DNA from: Candidatus Bacteroides intestinipullorum
Lineage (GTDB): Bacteria > Bacteroidota > Bacteroidia > Bacteroidales > Bacteroidaceae
NCBI GenBank assembly: GCA_018883785.1
Contig: JAHLFO010000001.1
Span: forward strand, 1-56,261
Reading direction: 5' to 3'
DNA: 56,261 nt
A program made the position numbers and the translations under genes. Within the stretch, counting starts at the first letter, position 1, and each line of letters opens with the position of its first letter. Shown in pieces: positions 1-7,260 of this stretch. The notes beneath the pieces were generated by a model. It had not been told where the DNA came from and made no database searches. It was given only the letters and a program-made list of their open reading frames with translations.

Positions 1-852
1 CTGCTGCGCACTCTTTCCGCCTTCCAGCCTAAGTTGGGCGGACATATATATATAAAAGGTAAGGAACTGGACGTTTACACCCATCATGACTTGGCGCGCT
101 TGCTTGGCGTGGTGCTGACGGAGCGTCCAGAGATGCACAACCTTTCGGTGGAAGATTTGATCGGGCTGGGGCGCAGTCCCTATACGGGCTTTTGGGGGAC
201 TTTGCAGGAAGAAGACCGTGCGGCTGTAGCCCGTGCAGCGGCTTTGGTGGGTATCGGGGAACTATTGGGACGGATGGCCGACACCCTGAGCGACGGCGAA
301 CGCCAGAAGGTGATGATTGCCAAGGCTCTGGCACAGGATACGCCCGTCATTCTGCTGGACGAACCCACTGCTTTCCTCGATTATCCCAGCAAGGTAGAAA
401 TCATGCTGTTGCTCCACGACCTTAGCCGGGAGACCGGCAAGACCATTTTCCTCTCCACGCACGACCTGGACTTGGCTCTTCAGTTGGCGGACAAGGTCTG
501 GCTGTTGGACAAGGAGCTGGGGTTGGCCGTGGGCACGCCCGAAGATCTGGCTTTGGACGGCATGCTGTCCCGTTACTTTTCCCGTCCCGGCATTGCTTTC
601 GATTCCTCCAGCGGACTGTTCCGGGTGGATACTCCCTGCACGCGTCGAGTCCGTCTCCTGGGCACGGGGGCACGGGCTGAGATGATAAAAAAAGCGCTTC
701 GCCGCAACGGCATCGAGGCCGACGGCGAAGCACTATCTGATATGTGCATAGAGGCAGGCGAGCATTATCTCTTGTTCCACTCCGGGCAGGAGCCACAGGT
801 TGCATCGTCCGTGGAGCAACTGCTCCGTCTTTTGCTTACTTCTTCTTCATGA
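1..852 (+). CDS. ABC transporter ATP-binding protein, FecE/BtuD type (5' truncated)
   Basis: The reading frame is open from the first base, so the gene starts before the window. The visible protein begins with LLRTLSAFQPKLGG, the stretch that normally follows the Walker A lysine, so the P-loop lies just outside. Seen in order are the signature LSDGE (near nt 286), Walker B VILLDEPTAFLD (near nt 346) and the H-loop STHD (near nt 451). After the ATPase core comes a tail of about 80 residues, ending in a short poly-Ser. The family hydrolyses ATP on the cytoplasmic face to drive import of siderophores, haem or cobalamin; the substrate cannot be told here. The permease gene is expected upstream. 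Its last 17 bp overlap the converging HAD-hotdog gene. A TTG inside the frame at 34 is not a credible start. Confidence 0.93.
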   Translation: MLRTLSAFQPKLGGHIYIKGKELDVYTHHDLARLLGVVLTERPEMHNLSVEDLIGLGRSPYTGFWGTLQEEDRAAVARAAALVGIGELLGRMADTLSDGERQKVMIAKALAQDTPVILLDEPTAFLDYPSKVEIMLLLHDLSRETGKTIFLSTHDLDLALQLADKVWLLDKELGLAVGTPEDLALDGMLSRYFSRPGIAFDSSSGLFRVDTPCTRRVRLLGTGARAEMIKKALRRNGIEADGEALSDMCIEAGEHYLLFHSGQEPQVASSVEQLLRLLLTSSS

Positions 853-2068
853 TGCTGTTGATGACGCGGACGCTGGACACCAGTTTGTTGGTGGAGGTGA
901 ACACATCCACATTCCATACATGCGACGACCGGCCCTTGTGGACGATGGTGCCCACGGCGCGTACCGTGTCGCCTTCGTGTGCCGACGAGATATGGTTGCC
1001 GCTGACCTGCATCCCCACGACGATTTCGTCCGGCTTGACCGTAATCATCGACCCCAGTCCTGCTACCGTTTCGGCCAAGGCCAGCGTGGCGCCACCATGC
1101 AGGATGCCGAAAGGCTGGCGGGTACGTTGGTCCACAGGCATGGTCGCTTCAATGCGGTCTTCGGAGGCGTAGGTGTACTGGATGCCCAGGTTGCCCATCA
1201 GTGCAGTCTTTCCCACCTCGTTCAGAAAGTCGAGCGGGATCTCCGAGGCATGCACTTCAGCCAGGATGGCTTTCTCCACGGCTTGTGCCACGCCGTCTTC
1301 CTCGTTGGTGCCGGTCACGTAGTCGGCGCAGACCTTCACCGAGTCTGGTGCATGTCCCATGGCGACGGCCAGTCCGGCCATCTGTAGCATGGTCACGTCG
1401 GCCACGCCGTCTCCGATGGCCATGGTCTCCTCGCGCGTGATGCCCAGTTCTTCCAGCAGGACACCGATGGTATTGGCCTTGTCAATACCCCAAGGCACGG
1501 CTTCCAGGTAGAACGGTTCGGAGGGAAACACGTCCAGTGTACCGGCTAGGCGTTTCTTCCACTTGGCTTCCAGTTCGGCCAGCGCGTCATAGTCGTCGCT
1601 CACCAGCATCACCTTGCAGGGGTAGAAGTCGATAGCGGAGGAGAACTCGTCTTCCTTGATGATCTTCAGTCCATTCAGCGCAGCTTCCTGGCGGATATGC
1701 GGGTTGTCCGGATTGCTGGTCAGGATGGTGTCATCGTGATAAGTGAAGATGTCGAAGTTGTTCTTCCGGGCCTTCTTCTCCAGGTAGGGGATCAGCTCGG
1801 GGTTGATGCGGCGTTCAAAGATGATTTCCCCGTTTTCGGCCTTGATGATCTGGCAACCGTTGTATGAGATGACATAGCCACCATAGTTGCCCAACTCCAA
1901 GGCTTTGGCCAAGGGGAGGATGCCATAGGTTGGTCTGCCGGATGCCAAGACAATCTTGACGCCGGCTTGTTGCACTTTCAGCAGCGAGCTAAGGGTGTGC
2001 TTGCTGATTTGTCGTTCGTTGTTGAGTAATGTCCCGTCTACGTCCAGGACTAACAATTTGTACTTCAT
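836..2068 (-). CDS. HAD-IIB (Cof-type) phosphatase fused to a hotdog-fold thioesterase
   Basis: This 410-residue protein joins two enzymes. Residues 1-265 are a Cof-type HAD hydrolase: DVDGT at 9-13 supplies the two catalytic aspartates, GIDK at 194-197 the motif III lysine, and GDGVAD at 219-224 motif IV, where the usual Asn of GDxxND is Ala. Residues 275-410 are a hotdog thioesterase of the PaaI/MenI kind with HGG at 324-326 and the likely catalytic Glu333 in LAE. The family suggests dephosphorylation of a small metabolite plus hydrolysis of an acyl-CoA, possibly 1,4-dihydroxy-2-naphthoyl-CoA; the substrate link is inference. No break lies between the domains. A TATATTTG box lies 30 bp upstream of the ATG. 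The 3' end overlaps the ABC ATPase by 17 bp. Confidence 0.9.
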   Translation of the reverse strand: MKYKLLVLDVDGTLLNNERQISKHTLSSLLKVQQAGVKIVLASGRPTYGILPLAKALELGNYGGYVISYNGCQIIKAENGEIIFERRINPELIPYLEKKARKNNFDIFTYHDDTILTSNPDNPHIRQEAALNGLKIIKEDEFSSAIDFYPCKVMLVSDDYDALAELEAKWKKRLAGTLDVFPSEPFYLEAVPWGIDKANTIGVLLEELGITREETMAIGDGVADVTMLQMAGLAVAMGHAPDSVKVCADYVTGTNEEDGVAQAVEKAILAEVHASEIPLDFLNEVGKTALMGNLGIQYTYASEDRIEATMPVDQRTRQPFGILHGGATLALAETVAGLGSMITVKPDEIVVGMQVSGNHISSAHEGDTVRAVGTIVHKGRSSHVWNVDVFTSTNKLVSSVRVINSIMKKK

Positions 2069-2097
2069 GGCCTTTGGTTGATTAGACGTTTGAGGTA

Positions 2098-2105
2098 CAA
2101 ATATA
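2098..2105 (-). promoter_or_regulatory. Candidate -7 box for the HAD-hotdog gene
   Basis: Read on the minus strand this is TATATTTG, matching the Bacteroidota -7 pattern TAnnTTTG, about 30 bp before the ATG at 2068. No TTTG is seen 19-21 bp further upstream, so only half of the promoter is supported. Confidence 0.45.
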
Positions 2106-2208
2106 CGGAATAGTTTTGAATGGATACCCTAAAGAATGTAAAACTTTTCGTATTTCCGTCTATCTTTTCTAATGCATTGACAAATAGGTGGTTACAAGGC
2201 TCCTTCAG

Positions 2209-2287
2209 CGAGCGTGGGCGGAGGAGCTTGCGAGCATGGGCGGAGGCATGGGTAAGCACGGGCGGGTGCTCGCCTAAGCCCGGGCGG
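2209..2287. repeat. GC-rich quasi-11-bp repeat region with a stem-loop
   Basis: The gap between nadK and the HAD-hotdog gene holds diverged copies of an 11-bp unit of the form GCATGGGCGGA. Positions 2244-2264 match, base for base and in reverse complement, 49280-49300 in the 22-bp tandem array 47 kb away. GCGAGCA (2230-2236) and TGCTCGC (2267-2273) can pair and enclose this copy. No open frame of note is present. It looks like a dispersed intergenic repeat of unknown role. Confidence 0.7.
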
Positions 2288-2332
2288 AGAACAGGCAGAC
2301 GACCTTGTGTGGATTTGTGACCGATGGCGGGT

Positions 2333-3202
2333 TCAGCGGACGTCGGCTCCCCACATCATTTTGTTGCGCAGGGTGTCGAAAAAGCGGTGGTTGATGCGTT
2401 TCACCACCTTGACGGTGTGGGCAGCTTTGGCGATAGTCAGGCGGGTGGTTTCGCTGCACGACTCGCTGCGTCCGTCTATGGCTACCAGGAAGTTATGACT
2501 GCGGCTCTCCACGTCGAGGGTGATTTCGCGGTCGTCGCAGATGACGATGGGCCGGATGTTGAGGCTATGGGGCGCCACGGGGGTGAGTGCGATGGTCTTG
2601 CTGTCCGGCGCGATGATAGGGCCTCCTACGCTGAGCGAGTAGGCCGTCGAGCCGGTGGGTGTGGCCACGATGAGCCCGTCGGCCTGGTAGGTAGCCAAGG
2701 GCATGCCGTCGATGGTGGCGCGGATGCTGATCATGGACGAGCTGTCCCGCTTGAGCACGGCAATTTCGTTGAGGGCGTAGGGTTCGCGGGTCAGGAGCGG
2801 GTTGTCGCACTTCAGTTGCAGGACGCTGCGTTCCTCGATGCGGTAACGGTGGTCGTAGATTTCGTTGAAGGTCTCCCGCATTTCCTCGGGCGAGATATCG
2901 GCCAGGAAGCCCAGTCGGCCGGTGTTGATGCCCAGGATGGGAATTCCTTTGCTGCCCACACGGCTGGCGGCTTTCAGAAAAGTGCCGTCGCCGCCCAGGC
3001 TGATAACCATGTCGGCATGGAAACGGTCGTCGTCAAACTGCTCAATGTGGGGGAGGGACAGGTGTACGTCCTGGGTCAGGAAGTTGTGGAACTCGCGGCT
3101 GATGCAAAACTCGGCGCGATGCTGCTCCAGCAGCCGGAACAACTCTTCGGCGTGGAGGGACTTCTTGGCTTGGTAGGTGTTACCGAATAGGGCGAATCTC
3201 AT
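2333..3202 (-). CDS. nadK: NAD kinase
   Basis: This 289-residue protein phosphorylates NAD to NADP in the cytosol, the only route to NADP. It carries the diagnostic SLGGDGT motif (GGDGT at 70-74) and the later [15 protein letters not shown] stretch that binds NAD. The ATG at 3202 is chosen over the upstream ATG at 3238: the encoded protein then starts MRFALFGN, the usual beginning, and a CATCTTTG -7-like box at 3227-3234 would lie inside the longer frame. It is divergent from pdxJ with about 105 bp between them, so the two share a regulatory region. No terminator is obvious downstream; the repeat region at 2209-2287 follows. Confidence 0.95.
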   Translation of the reverse strand: MRFALFGNTYQAKKSLHAEELFRLLEQHRAEFCISREFHNFLTQDVHLSLPHIEQFDDDRFHADMVISLGGDGTFLKAASRVGSKGIPILGINTGRLGFLADISPEEMRETFNEIYDHRYRIEERSVLQLKCDNPLLTREPYALNEIAVLKRDSSSMISIRATIDGMPLATYQADGLIVATPTGSTAYSLSVGGPIIAPDSKTIALTPVAPHSLNIRPIVICDDREITLDVESRSHNFLVAIDGRSESCSETTRLTIAKAAHTVKVVKRINHRFFDTLRNKMMWGADVR

Positions 3203-3226
3203 GTTTCTTTCTCTTTTACCGGGCTG

Positions 3227-3234
3227 CAAAGATG
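3227..3234 (-). promoter_or_regulatory. Candidate -7 box for nadK
   Basis: The minus strand reads CATCTTTGCA here, one base from TAnnTTTG. Transcription would start about 18 bp before the ATG at 3202. This supports the shorter nadK start. No clear -33 element was found. Confidence 0.4.
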
Positions 3235-3277
3235 GCATTTTTTTTGCAGAATGTAGTTAAGGTATCACTATTATTTG

Positions 3278-3285
3278 TACTTTTG
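3278..3285 (+). promoter_or_regulatory. Candidate -7 box for the pdxJ operon
   Basis: TACTTTTG followed by CC fits TAnnTTTG and lies 22 bp before the pdxJ ATG. The -33 position is a poor match. It would drive the rightward run from pdxJ to recG. Confidence 0.5.
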
Positions 3286-3307
3286 CCGCGAACTATAACC
3301 CTGAATT

Positions 3308-4021
3308 ATGACTAAACTGAGTGTGAACATCAATAAGGTAGCCACGTTGCGCAACGCACGGGGGGGCAATGTGCCAGATGTGTTGAAGGTTGCACAAGAT
3401 TGCGAACGCTTTGGCGCAGAAGGGATTACGGTACACCCGCGTCCGGACGAGCGCCATATCCGCAAGAGCGATGTGTATGCCTTGCGTCCCTTGCTGCGCA
3501 CGGAATTCAACATTGAGGGCTATCCGTCGCGCGATTTCATCGACCTGGTGCTGAAGGTGAAGCCTCATCAGGTGACACTGGTGCCCGACAGCCCCACACA
3601 ATTGACCTCCAATGCCGGATGGGACACCAAGACTCATCAAGCTTTCCTGGCCGAAGTGCTCGAAGCCTTCAAGCAGGCGGGCATCCGTACCTCTGTATTT
3701 GTGTCTACCGATCCGGAAATGATCGAATATGCCGCCAAGGCAGGGGCCGACCGGGTGGAACTGTACACCGAGCCATACGCCACCGGCTATCTCAAGAACC
3801 CCGAAGAAGCCGTGGCTCCCTTCGTGGAGGCTGGCAAGGTGGCGCGTCGGATGGGTTTGGGCTTGAACGCCGGGCACGACCTGAATCTGGAGAACCTGAA
3901 CTTCTTTTATAAAAACATCCCCTGGCTGGACGAAGTCTCCATAGGGCACGCCCTGATTAGCGATGCCTTATATCTGGGCTTGCAGCGCACCATCCAGGAA
4001 TATAAAAACTGCTTACATTGA
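3308..4021 (+). CDS. pdxJ: Pyridoxine 5'-phosphate synthase PdxJ
   Basis: PdxJ condenses 1-deoxy-D-xylulose 5-phosphate with 3-amino-2-oxopropyl phosphate to form pyridoxine 5'-phosphate, the ring-forming step of the DXP-dependent vitamin B6 pathway. The 237-residue length is normal. Recognisable stretches are [16 protein letters not shown] at the N-terminus, [12 protein letters not shown] around residue 42 and [12 protein letters not shown] near the C-terminus. It is first in a run of seven same-strand genes, and its stop codon is 2 bp from the exbB ATG. The partner enzyme PdxA is encoded at 42733-43830 in this window. Confidence 0.97.
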   Translation: MTKLSVNINKVATLRNARGGNVPDVLKVAQDCERFGAEGITVHPRPDERHIRKSDVYALRPLLRTEFNIEGYPSRDFIDLVLKVKPHQVTLVPDSPTQLTSNAGWDTKTHQAFLAEVLEAFKQAGIRTSVFVSTDPEMIEYAAKAGADRVELYTEPYATGYLKNPEEAVAPFVEAGKVARRMGLGLNAGHDLNLENLNFFYKNIPWLDEVSIGHALISDALYLGLQRTIQEYKNCLH

Positions 4022-4023
4022 CT

Positions 4024-4743
4024 ATGGACATCATGATGCTTATGGCCCAAGCGGCCGGTTCGCTGAGCGAGACCCTGACAGGAGCCAATCCGGTATTGAC
4101 CCCGGTGGAGGCTGCCCAGGAGATGAACCTGTGGGATATGGCCGTCAAGGGCGGCTGGATTATGGTGGTGCTGGGTGTAATGTCGCTCATCGGCTTCTAT
4201 ATTCTGTTTGAACGCAATTATGTCATCCGTAAGGCCGGCAAGGAAGATCCCCTCTTCATGGACAAGATCAAGGACTATATCCTGGGCGGCGAAATCAAGG
4301 CGGCCATTGCCTATTGCCGGAGCGTCAACACGCCTTCAGCCCGCATGATCGAGAAGGGCATCACCCGCCTGGGACGCCCGGTCAACGACGTGCAAGCCGC
4401 CATTGAGAACGTGGGCAACATCGAGGTGGCGAAGCTGGAGAAAGGCTTCACCATCATGGCTACCATCGCCGGCGGCGCGCCGATGCTGGGATTCCTCGGC
4501 ACGGTGACGGGCATGGTGAAGGCTTTCTTCGAGATGGCCAATGCCGGCAACAACATCGACATCACCCTGCTCTCCGGCGGCATCTACGAGGCGATGATCA
4601 CCACCGTGGGTGGCCTGATTGTGGGTATCATCATGATGTTTGCCTACAACTACCTGGTGACCTTGGTGGACGGGGTGGTCAACAAGATGGAAGGCAAGAC
4701 TATGGCCTTCATGGACTTGCTGAACGAACCCGCCAATGGATGA
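4024..4743 (+). CDS. exbB: MotA/TolQ/ExbB proton channel family protein
   Basis: ExbB forms the pentameric inner-membrane channel that, with ExbD, uses the proton gradient to energise TonB. The protein has a hydrophobic segment near residues 43-63 and two more in the second half (MATIAGGAPMLGFLGTVTGM and AMITTVGGLIVGIIMMFAYN), which carry the family's conserved Gly and Thr residues. The ATG at 4024 is preferred; an in-frame TTG at 4018 overlaps the pdxJ stop. It is followed after 27 bp by exbD and then tonB, the standard order of a Ton energising module. Confidence 0.95.
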   Translation: MDIMMLMAQAAGSLSETLTGANPVLTPVEAAQEMNLWDMAVKGGWIMVVLGVMSLIGFYILFERNYVIRKAGKEDPLFMDKIKDYILGGEIKAAIAYCRSVNTPSARMIEKGITRLGRPVNDVQAAIENVGNIEVAKLEKGFTIMATIAGGAPMLGFLGTVTGMVKAFFEMANAGNNIDITLLSGGIYEAMITTVGGLIVGIIMMFAYNYLVTLVDGVVNKMEGKTMAFMDLLNEPANG

Positions 4744-4770
4744 TAGACAAACCTGTAAACGAACGAACCG

Positions 4771-5187
4771 GTGTTAAAACGCAGAGCTAAAATATCGCCC
4801 ACCTTCAGCATGGCGTCCATGACGGACCTCATCTTCCTGTTGCTGATCTTCTTCATGATCACCTCGACGGTGGTTTCGCCTAACGCCATCAAGGTCTTGC
4901 TTCCGCAAGGCAAAGAGCAGACCTCGGCCAAACCTTTGACGCGCGTCATCATTGACAAGGAGCTGAACTATTATGCGGCCTTCGGCAACGATCGCGAGCA
5001 ACCCGTCACGTTGGATGAACTGCCTGCTTTCCTACAGTCGTGTGCCGAGCGCGAGCCGGATATGTACGTGGCCCTCTATGCCGACGTGTCCGTGCCCTAT
5101 GGGGAGATTGTGAAGGTGCTCAACATTGCCAACGAGAACCACTTCAAGATGGTGCTGGCCACGCGCCCGCCTGATGAAGGGGAGTGA
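4771..5187 (+). CDS. exbD: Biopolymer transport protein ExbD
   Basis: ExbD is the single-span partner of ExbB and helps couple proton flow to TonB. The 138-residue protein has the typical layout: a basic cytoplasmic N-terminus, then SMTDLIFLLLIFFMITS with the proton-carrying aspartate at the membrane start, then a periplasmic domain. The start is a GTG at 4771. An in-frame stop at 4756 and no ATG before the membrane segment leave GTG as the best choice. It sits between exbB (27 bp gap) and tonB (18 bp gap). Confidence 0.94.
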   Translation: MLKRRAKISPTFSMASMTDLIFLLLIFFMITSTVVSPNAIKVLLPQGKEQTSAKPLTRVIIDKELNYYAAFGNDREQPVTLDELPAFLQSCAEREPDMYVALYADVSVPYGEIVKVLNIANENHFKMVLATRPPDEGE

Positions 5188-5205
5188 TTATAATGGAGAA
5201 GTGTC

Positions 5206-6018
5206 ATGACCGATCCGAAGAAGAAAGGAAAATACATAGGTCTGCTGGGAGCCGTGCTGGTGCATGTGGCTTTCGTCATCTTTCTGTTTCTGATGGGTTT
5301 CACCCTGCCCGAACCACAGGAAGAGAGCGGCGTATCGGTGATGCTGGGCGATGTGCCCCAGGCTTCCGGTTGGTCAGACCCTTCGTTGGTGGAGGTGGAG
5401 ACGATGCCCGCTGAGGAGGTCCTACCCCAAGAAGCCGTGGAGCAAGAGCTAATCACGCAGGAGCTGGAAGAGACTGTCGCTTTGACCCCTGAGACGAAAA
5501 AGGAAACCACGAAGCCGAAGCCCGAAAAGACCGAAGCCGAGAAAGCCGAAGAAGCCCGTCGCGAAGTCGAAGCCCGTGCCGAGCGCGAACGCCGGGAAGC
5601 TGAAGAAGCGGCCCGCCGCAGGGTGGCAGGCGCCTTTGGCAAAGGAGCCAAGATGGAAAGCCGGGGCGAGGGCGAGTCGGGCAAAGGTGTGCAGGGAAGT
5701 CCTGCGGGCAATGCCCAGACAGGTGCTTCCACTGGCGTGGGCGGCTATGGTGAGTTCAACCTGGGCGGACGCTCCATCGGAGCAGGAGGCTTGCCCCGTC
5801 CCGTGTACAATGTGCAGGACGAGGGACGCGTAGTAGTGACCATCACGGTGAATCCTGCGGGCCAGGTGATAGCCGTCGAAATCAACAAGCAGACTAATAC
5901 CGTCAACCCCGCCTTGCGCAAAGCGGCACTGGATGCAGCACGCAAGGCACGTTTCAATACGGTGGACGGATTGAACAACCAAGTAGGAACGATAACGTAT
6001 TATTTTAACCTGAAATAG
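5206..6018 (+). CDS. tonB: Energy transducer TonB
   Basis: TonB spans the periplasm and passes energy from ExbBD to outer-membrane receptors. The 270-residue protein has a membrane anchor near residues 10-32, an acidic segment, a long Lys/Glu/Ala/Arg-rich helix (about 105-145), a Gly-rich stretch, and the C-terminal TonB fold from about residue 195 (GRVVVTITVNPAGQV to the final YYFNLK). The rigid charged middle replaces the Pro-rich spacer of enterobacterial TonB, which is common in Bacteroidota. It ends the exbB-exbD-tonB module. SusC/RagA-type receptors or the importer at the left edge are likely clients; that is inference. Confidence 0.92.
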   Translation: MTDPKKKGKYIGLLGAVLVHVAFVIFLFLMGFTLPEPQEESGVSVMLGDVPQASGWSDPSLVEVETMPAEEVLPQEAVEQELITQELEETVALTPETKKETTKPKPEKTEAEKAEEARREVEARAERERREAEEAARRRVAGAFGKGAKMESRGEGESGKGVQGSPAGNAQTGASTGVGGYGEFNLGGRSIGAGGLPRPVYNVQDEGRVVVTITVNPAGQVIAVEINKQTNTVNPALRKAALDAARKARFNTVDGLNNQVGTITYYFNLK

Positions 6019-6034
6019 AAAGGAGAAATTAATT

Positions 6035-6583
6035 ATGGGTACAGTTTATGTTTTCTTTGCCGACGGCTTCGAAGAGATGGAAGCCTTTGCCACCGTGGAC
6101 ATCCTGAGACGCGCAGGCGTGAAGGTGCAGATGGTGACGGTCACCGAAGACGAGATTGTGAGAGGCGCCCACGGAGTGCCTGTGTTGTGCGATAAGAATT
6201 TCGTGAATTGCGATTTCTTTGATGCCGAGATGCTGGTGTTGCCTGGCGGGCTGCCCGGCGCGACCACGTTGAACGAGTGCGAGGATTTGCGCAAGCTGCT
6301 GGTACGTTTCGGCCAGGAAGGGAAAAATCTTGCAGCCATCTGTGCAGCTCCGATGGTGCTGGGCAATCTGGGCCTGCTGAAGGGTAAGAAGGCTACCTGC
6401 TATCCGGGTTTCGACAAATACCTGGAAGAGGCAGAATATACCGGCGCAATGGTGGAGAAAGACGGCAATATCATCACCGGAAAAGGTCCGGGCGCGTGCA
6501 TGAAGTTTGCCTTGGCCTTGGTGGAACACCTCTGTGGCAAGGAGAAAGTGAAGGAACTGGAAGAGGGCATGTGCCTTCGCTAA
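6035..6583 (+). CDS. DJ-1/PfpI (YajL-like) family protein
   Basis: The 182-residue protein has the DJ-1 fold signatures: FADGFEEMEA with Glu14 and the nucleophilic-elbow Cys103 in AAICAAPMVLG, the position of the oxidation-sensitive cysteine of DJ-1. The family includes oxidative-stress chaperones and proposed deglycases; its true substrate is disputed. A good ribosome site (AAAGGAGAAA) precedes the ATG, which is unusual for this genome. It sits in the pdxJ-recG run, 16 bp after tonB and 13 bp before ispD. Confidence 0.9.
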   Translation: MGTVYVFFADGFEEMEAFATVDILRRAGVKVQMVTVTEDEIVRGAHGVPVLCDKNFVNCDFFDAEMLVLPGGLPGATTLNECEDLRKLLVRFGQEGKNLAAICAAPMVLGNLGLLKGKKATCYPGFDKYLEEAEYTGAMVEKDGNIITGKGPGACMKFALALVEHLCGKEKVKELEEGMCLR

Positions 6584-6596
6584 AATTCTTTAACCG

Positions 6597-7253
6597 ATGG
6601 ATTATGTACTGATTGTAGCCGGGGGCAAAGGCTTGCGCATGGGGGCAGACATCCCTAAGCAATTCCTTCCGATAGGGGGGAAGCCGGTGCTGATGCGCAC
6701 GTTGGAAACCTTCCATGCCTGCAATCAGGAGATGCAGATCATAGTGGTACTCCCGCACGACCAGCAAGCCTATTGGGCGGAGTTGTGCGCGGAGTATCAT
6801 TTTGCGGTTCCTCATCGGGTGGCCGATGGGGGCGAAACACGCTTCCACTCCGTGCGCAACGGATTGGCTTTGGTGAATGCCCCGGGGCGGGTGGGCGTGC
6901 ACGACGGAGTGCGTCCCTTCGTTTCCCGCGAGGTGATAGTCCGTTGCTATGCCTTGGCGGCCAAGGCTAAAGCCGTGGTACCTGTGGTGCCTGTGGTGGA
7001 GACCGTCCGGCACTTGACGGAGGGAGGAAGCACGACCGTAAACCGGGATGAATACCGCCTGGTGCAGACTCCTCAAGTGTTCGACGTGGAGTTGTTGAAG
7101 AGGGCTTATGAGCAGTCCTACACCCCGGCGTTCACCGATGATGCTTCCGTAGTGGAAGCTTTGGGCGTATCCGTCATGCTGACCGAGGGAAACCGCGAAA
7201 ACATCAAGATCACCACACCTTTCGACCTTCGGGTGGCCGAAGCCTTGCTCTGA
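6597..7253 (+). CDS. ispD: 2-C-methyl-D-erythritol 4-phosphate cytidylyltransferase IspD
   Basis: IspD uses CTP to convert MEP into CDP-methylerythritol, the third step of isoprenoid synthesis from DXP. The 218-residue protein starts with the nucleotide-binding pattern [17 protein letters not shown] and later has HDGVRPFVS and [11 protein letters not shown], both typical of IspD. It shares the DXP precursor with PdxJ, encoded in the same run. The gap to recG is 7 bp, so the two are probably translated from one message. Confidence 0.96.
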   Translation: MDYVLIVAGGKGLRMGADIPKQFLPIGGKPVLMRTLETFHACNQEMQIIVVLPHDQQAYWAELCAEYHFAVPHRVADGGETRFHSVRNGLALVNAPGRVGVHDGVRPFVSREVIVRCYALAAKAKAVVPVVPVVETVRHLTEGGSTTVNRDEYRLVQTPQVFDVELLKRAYEQSYTPAFTDDASVVEALGVSVMLTEGNRENIKITTPFDLRVAEALL

Positions 7254-7260
7254 CGCGCCT

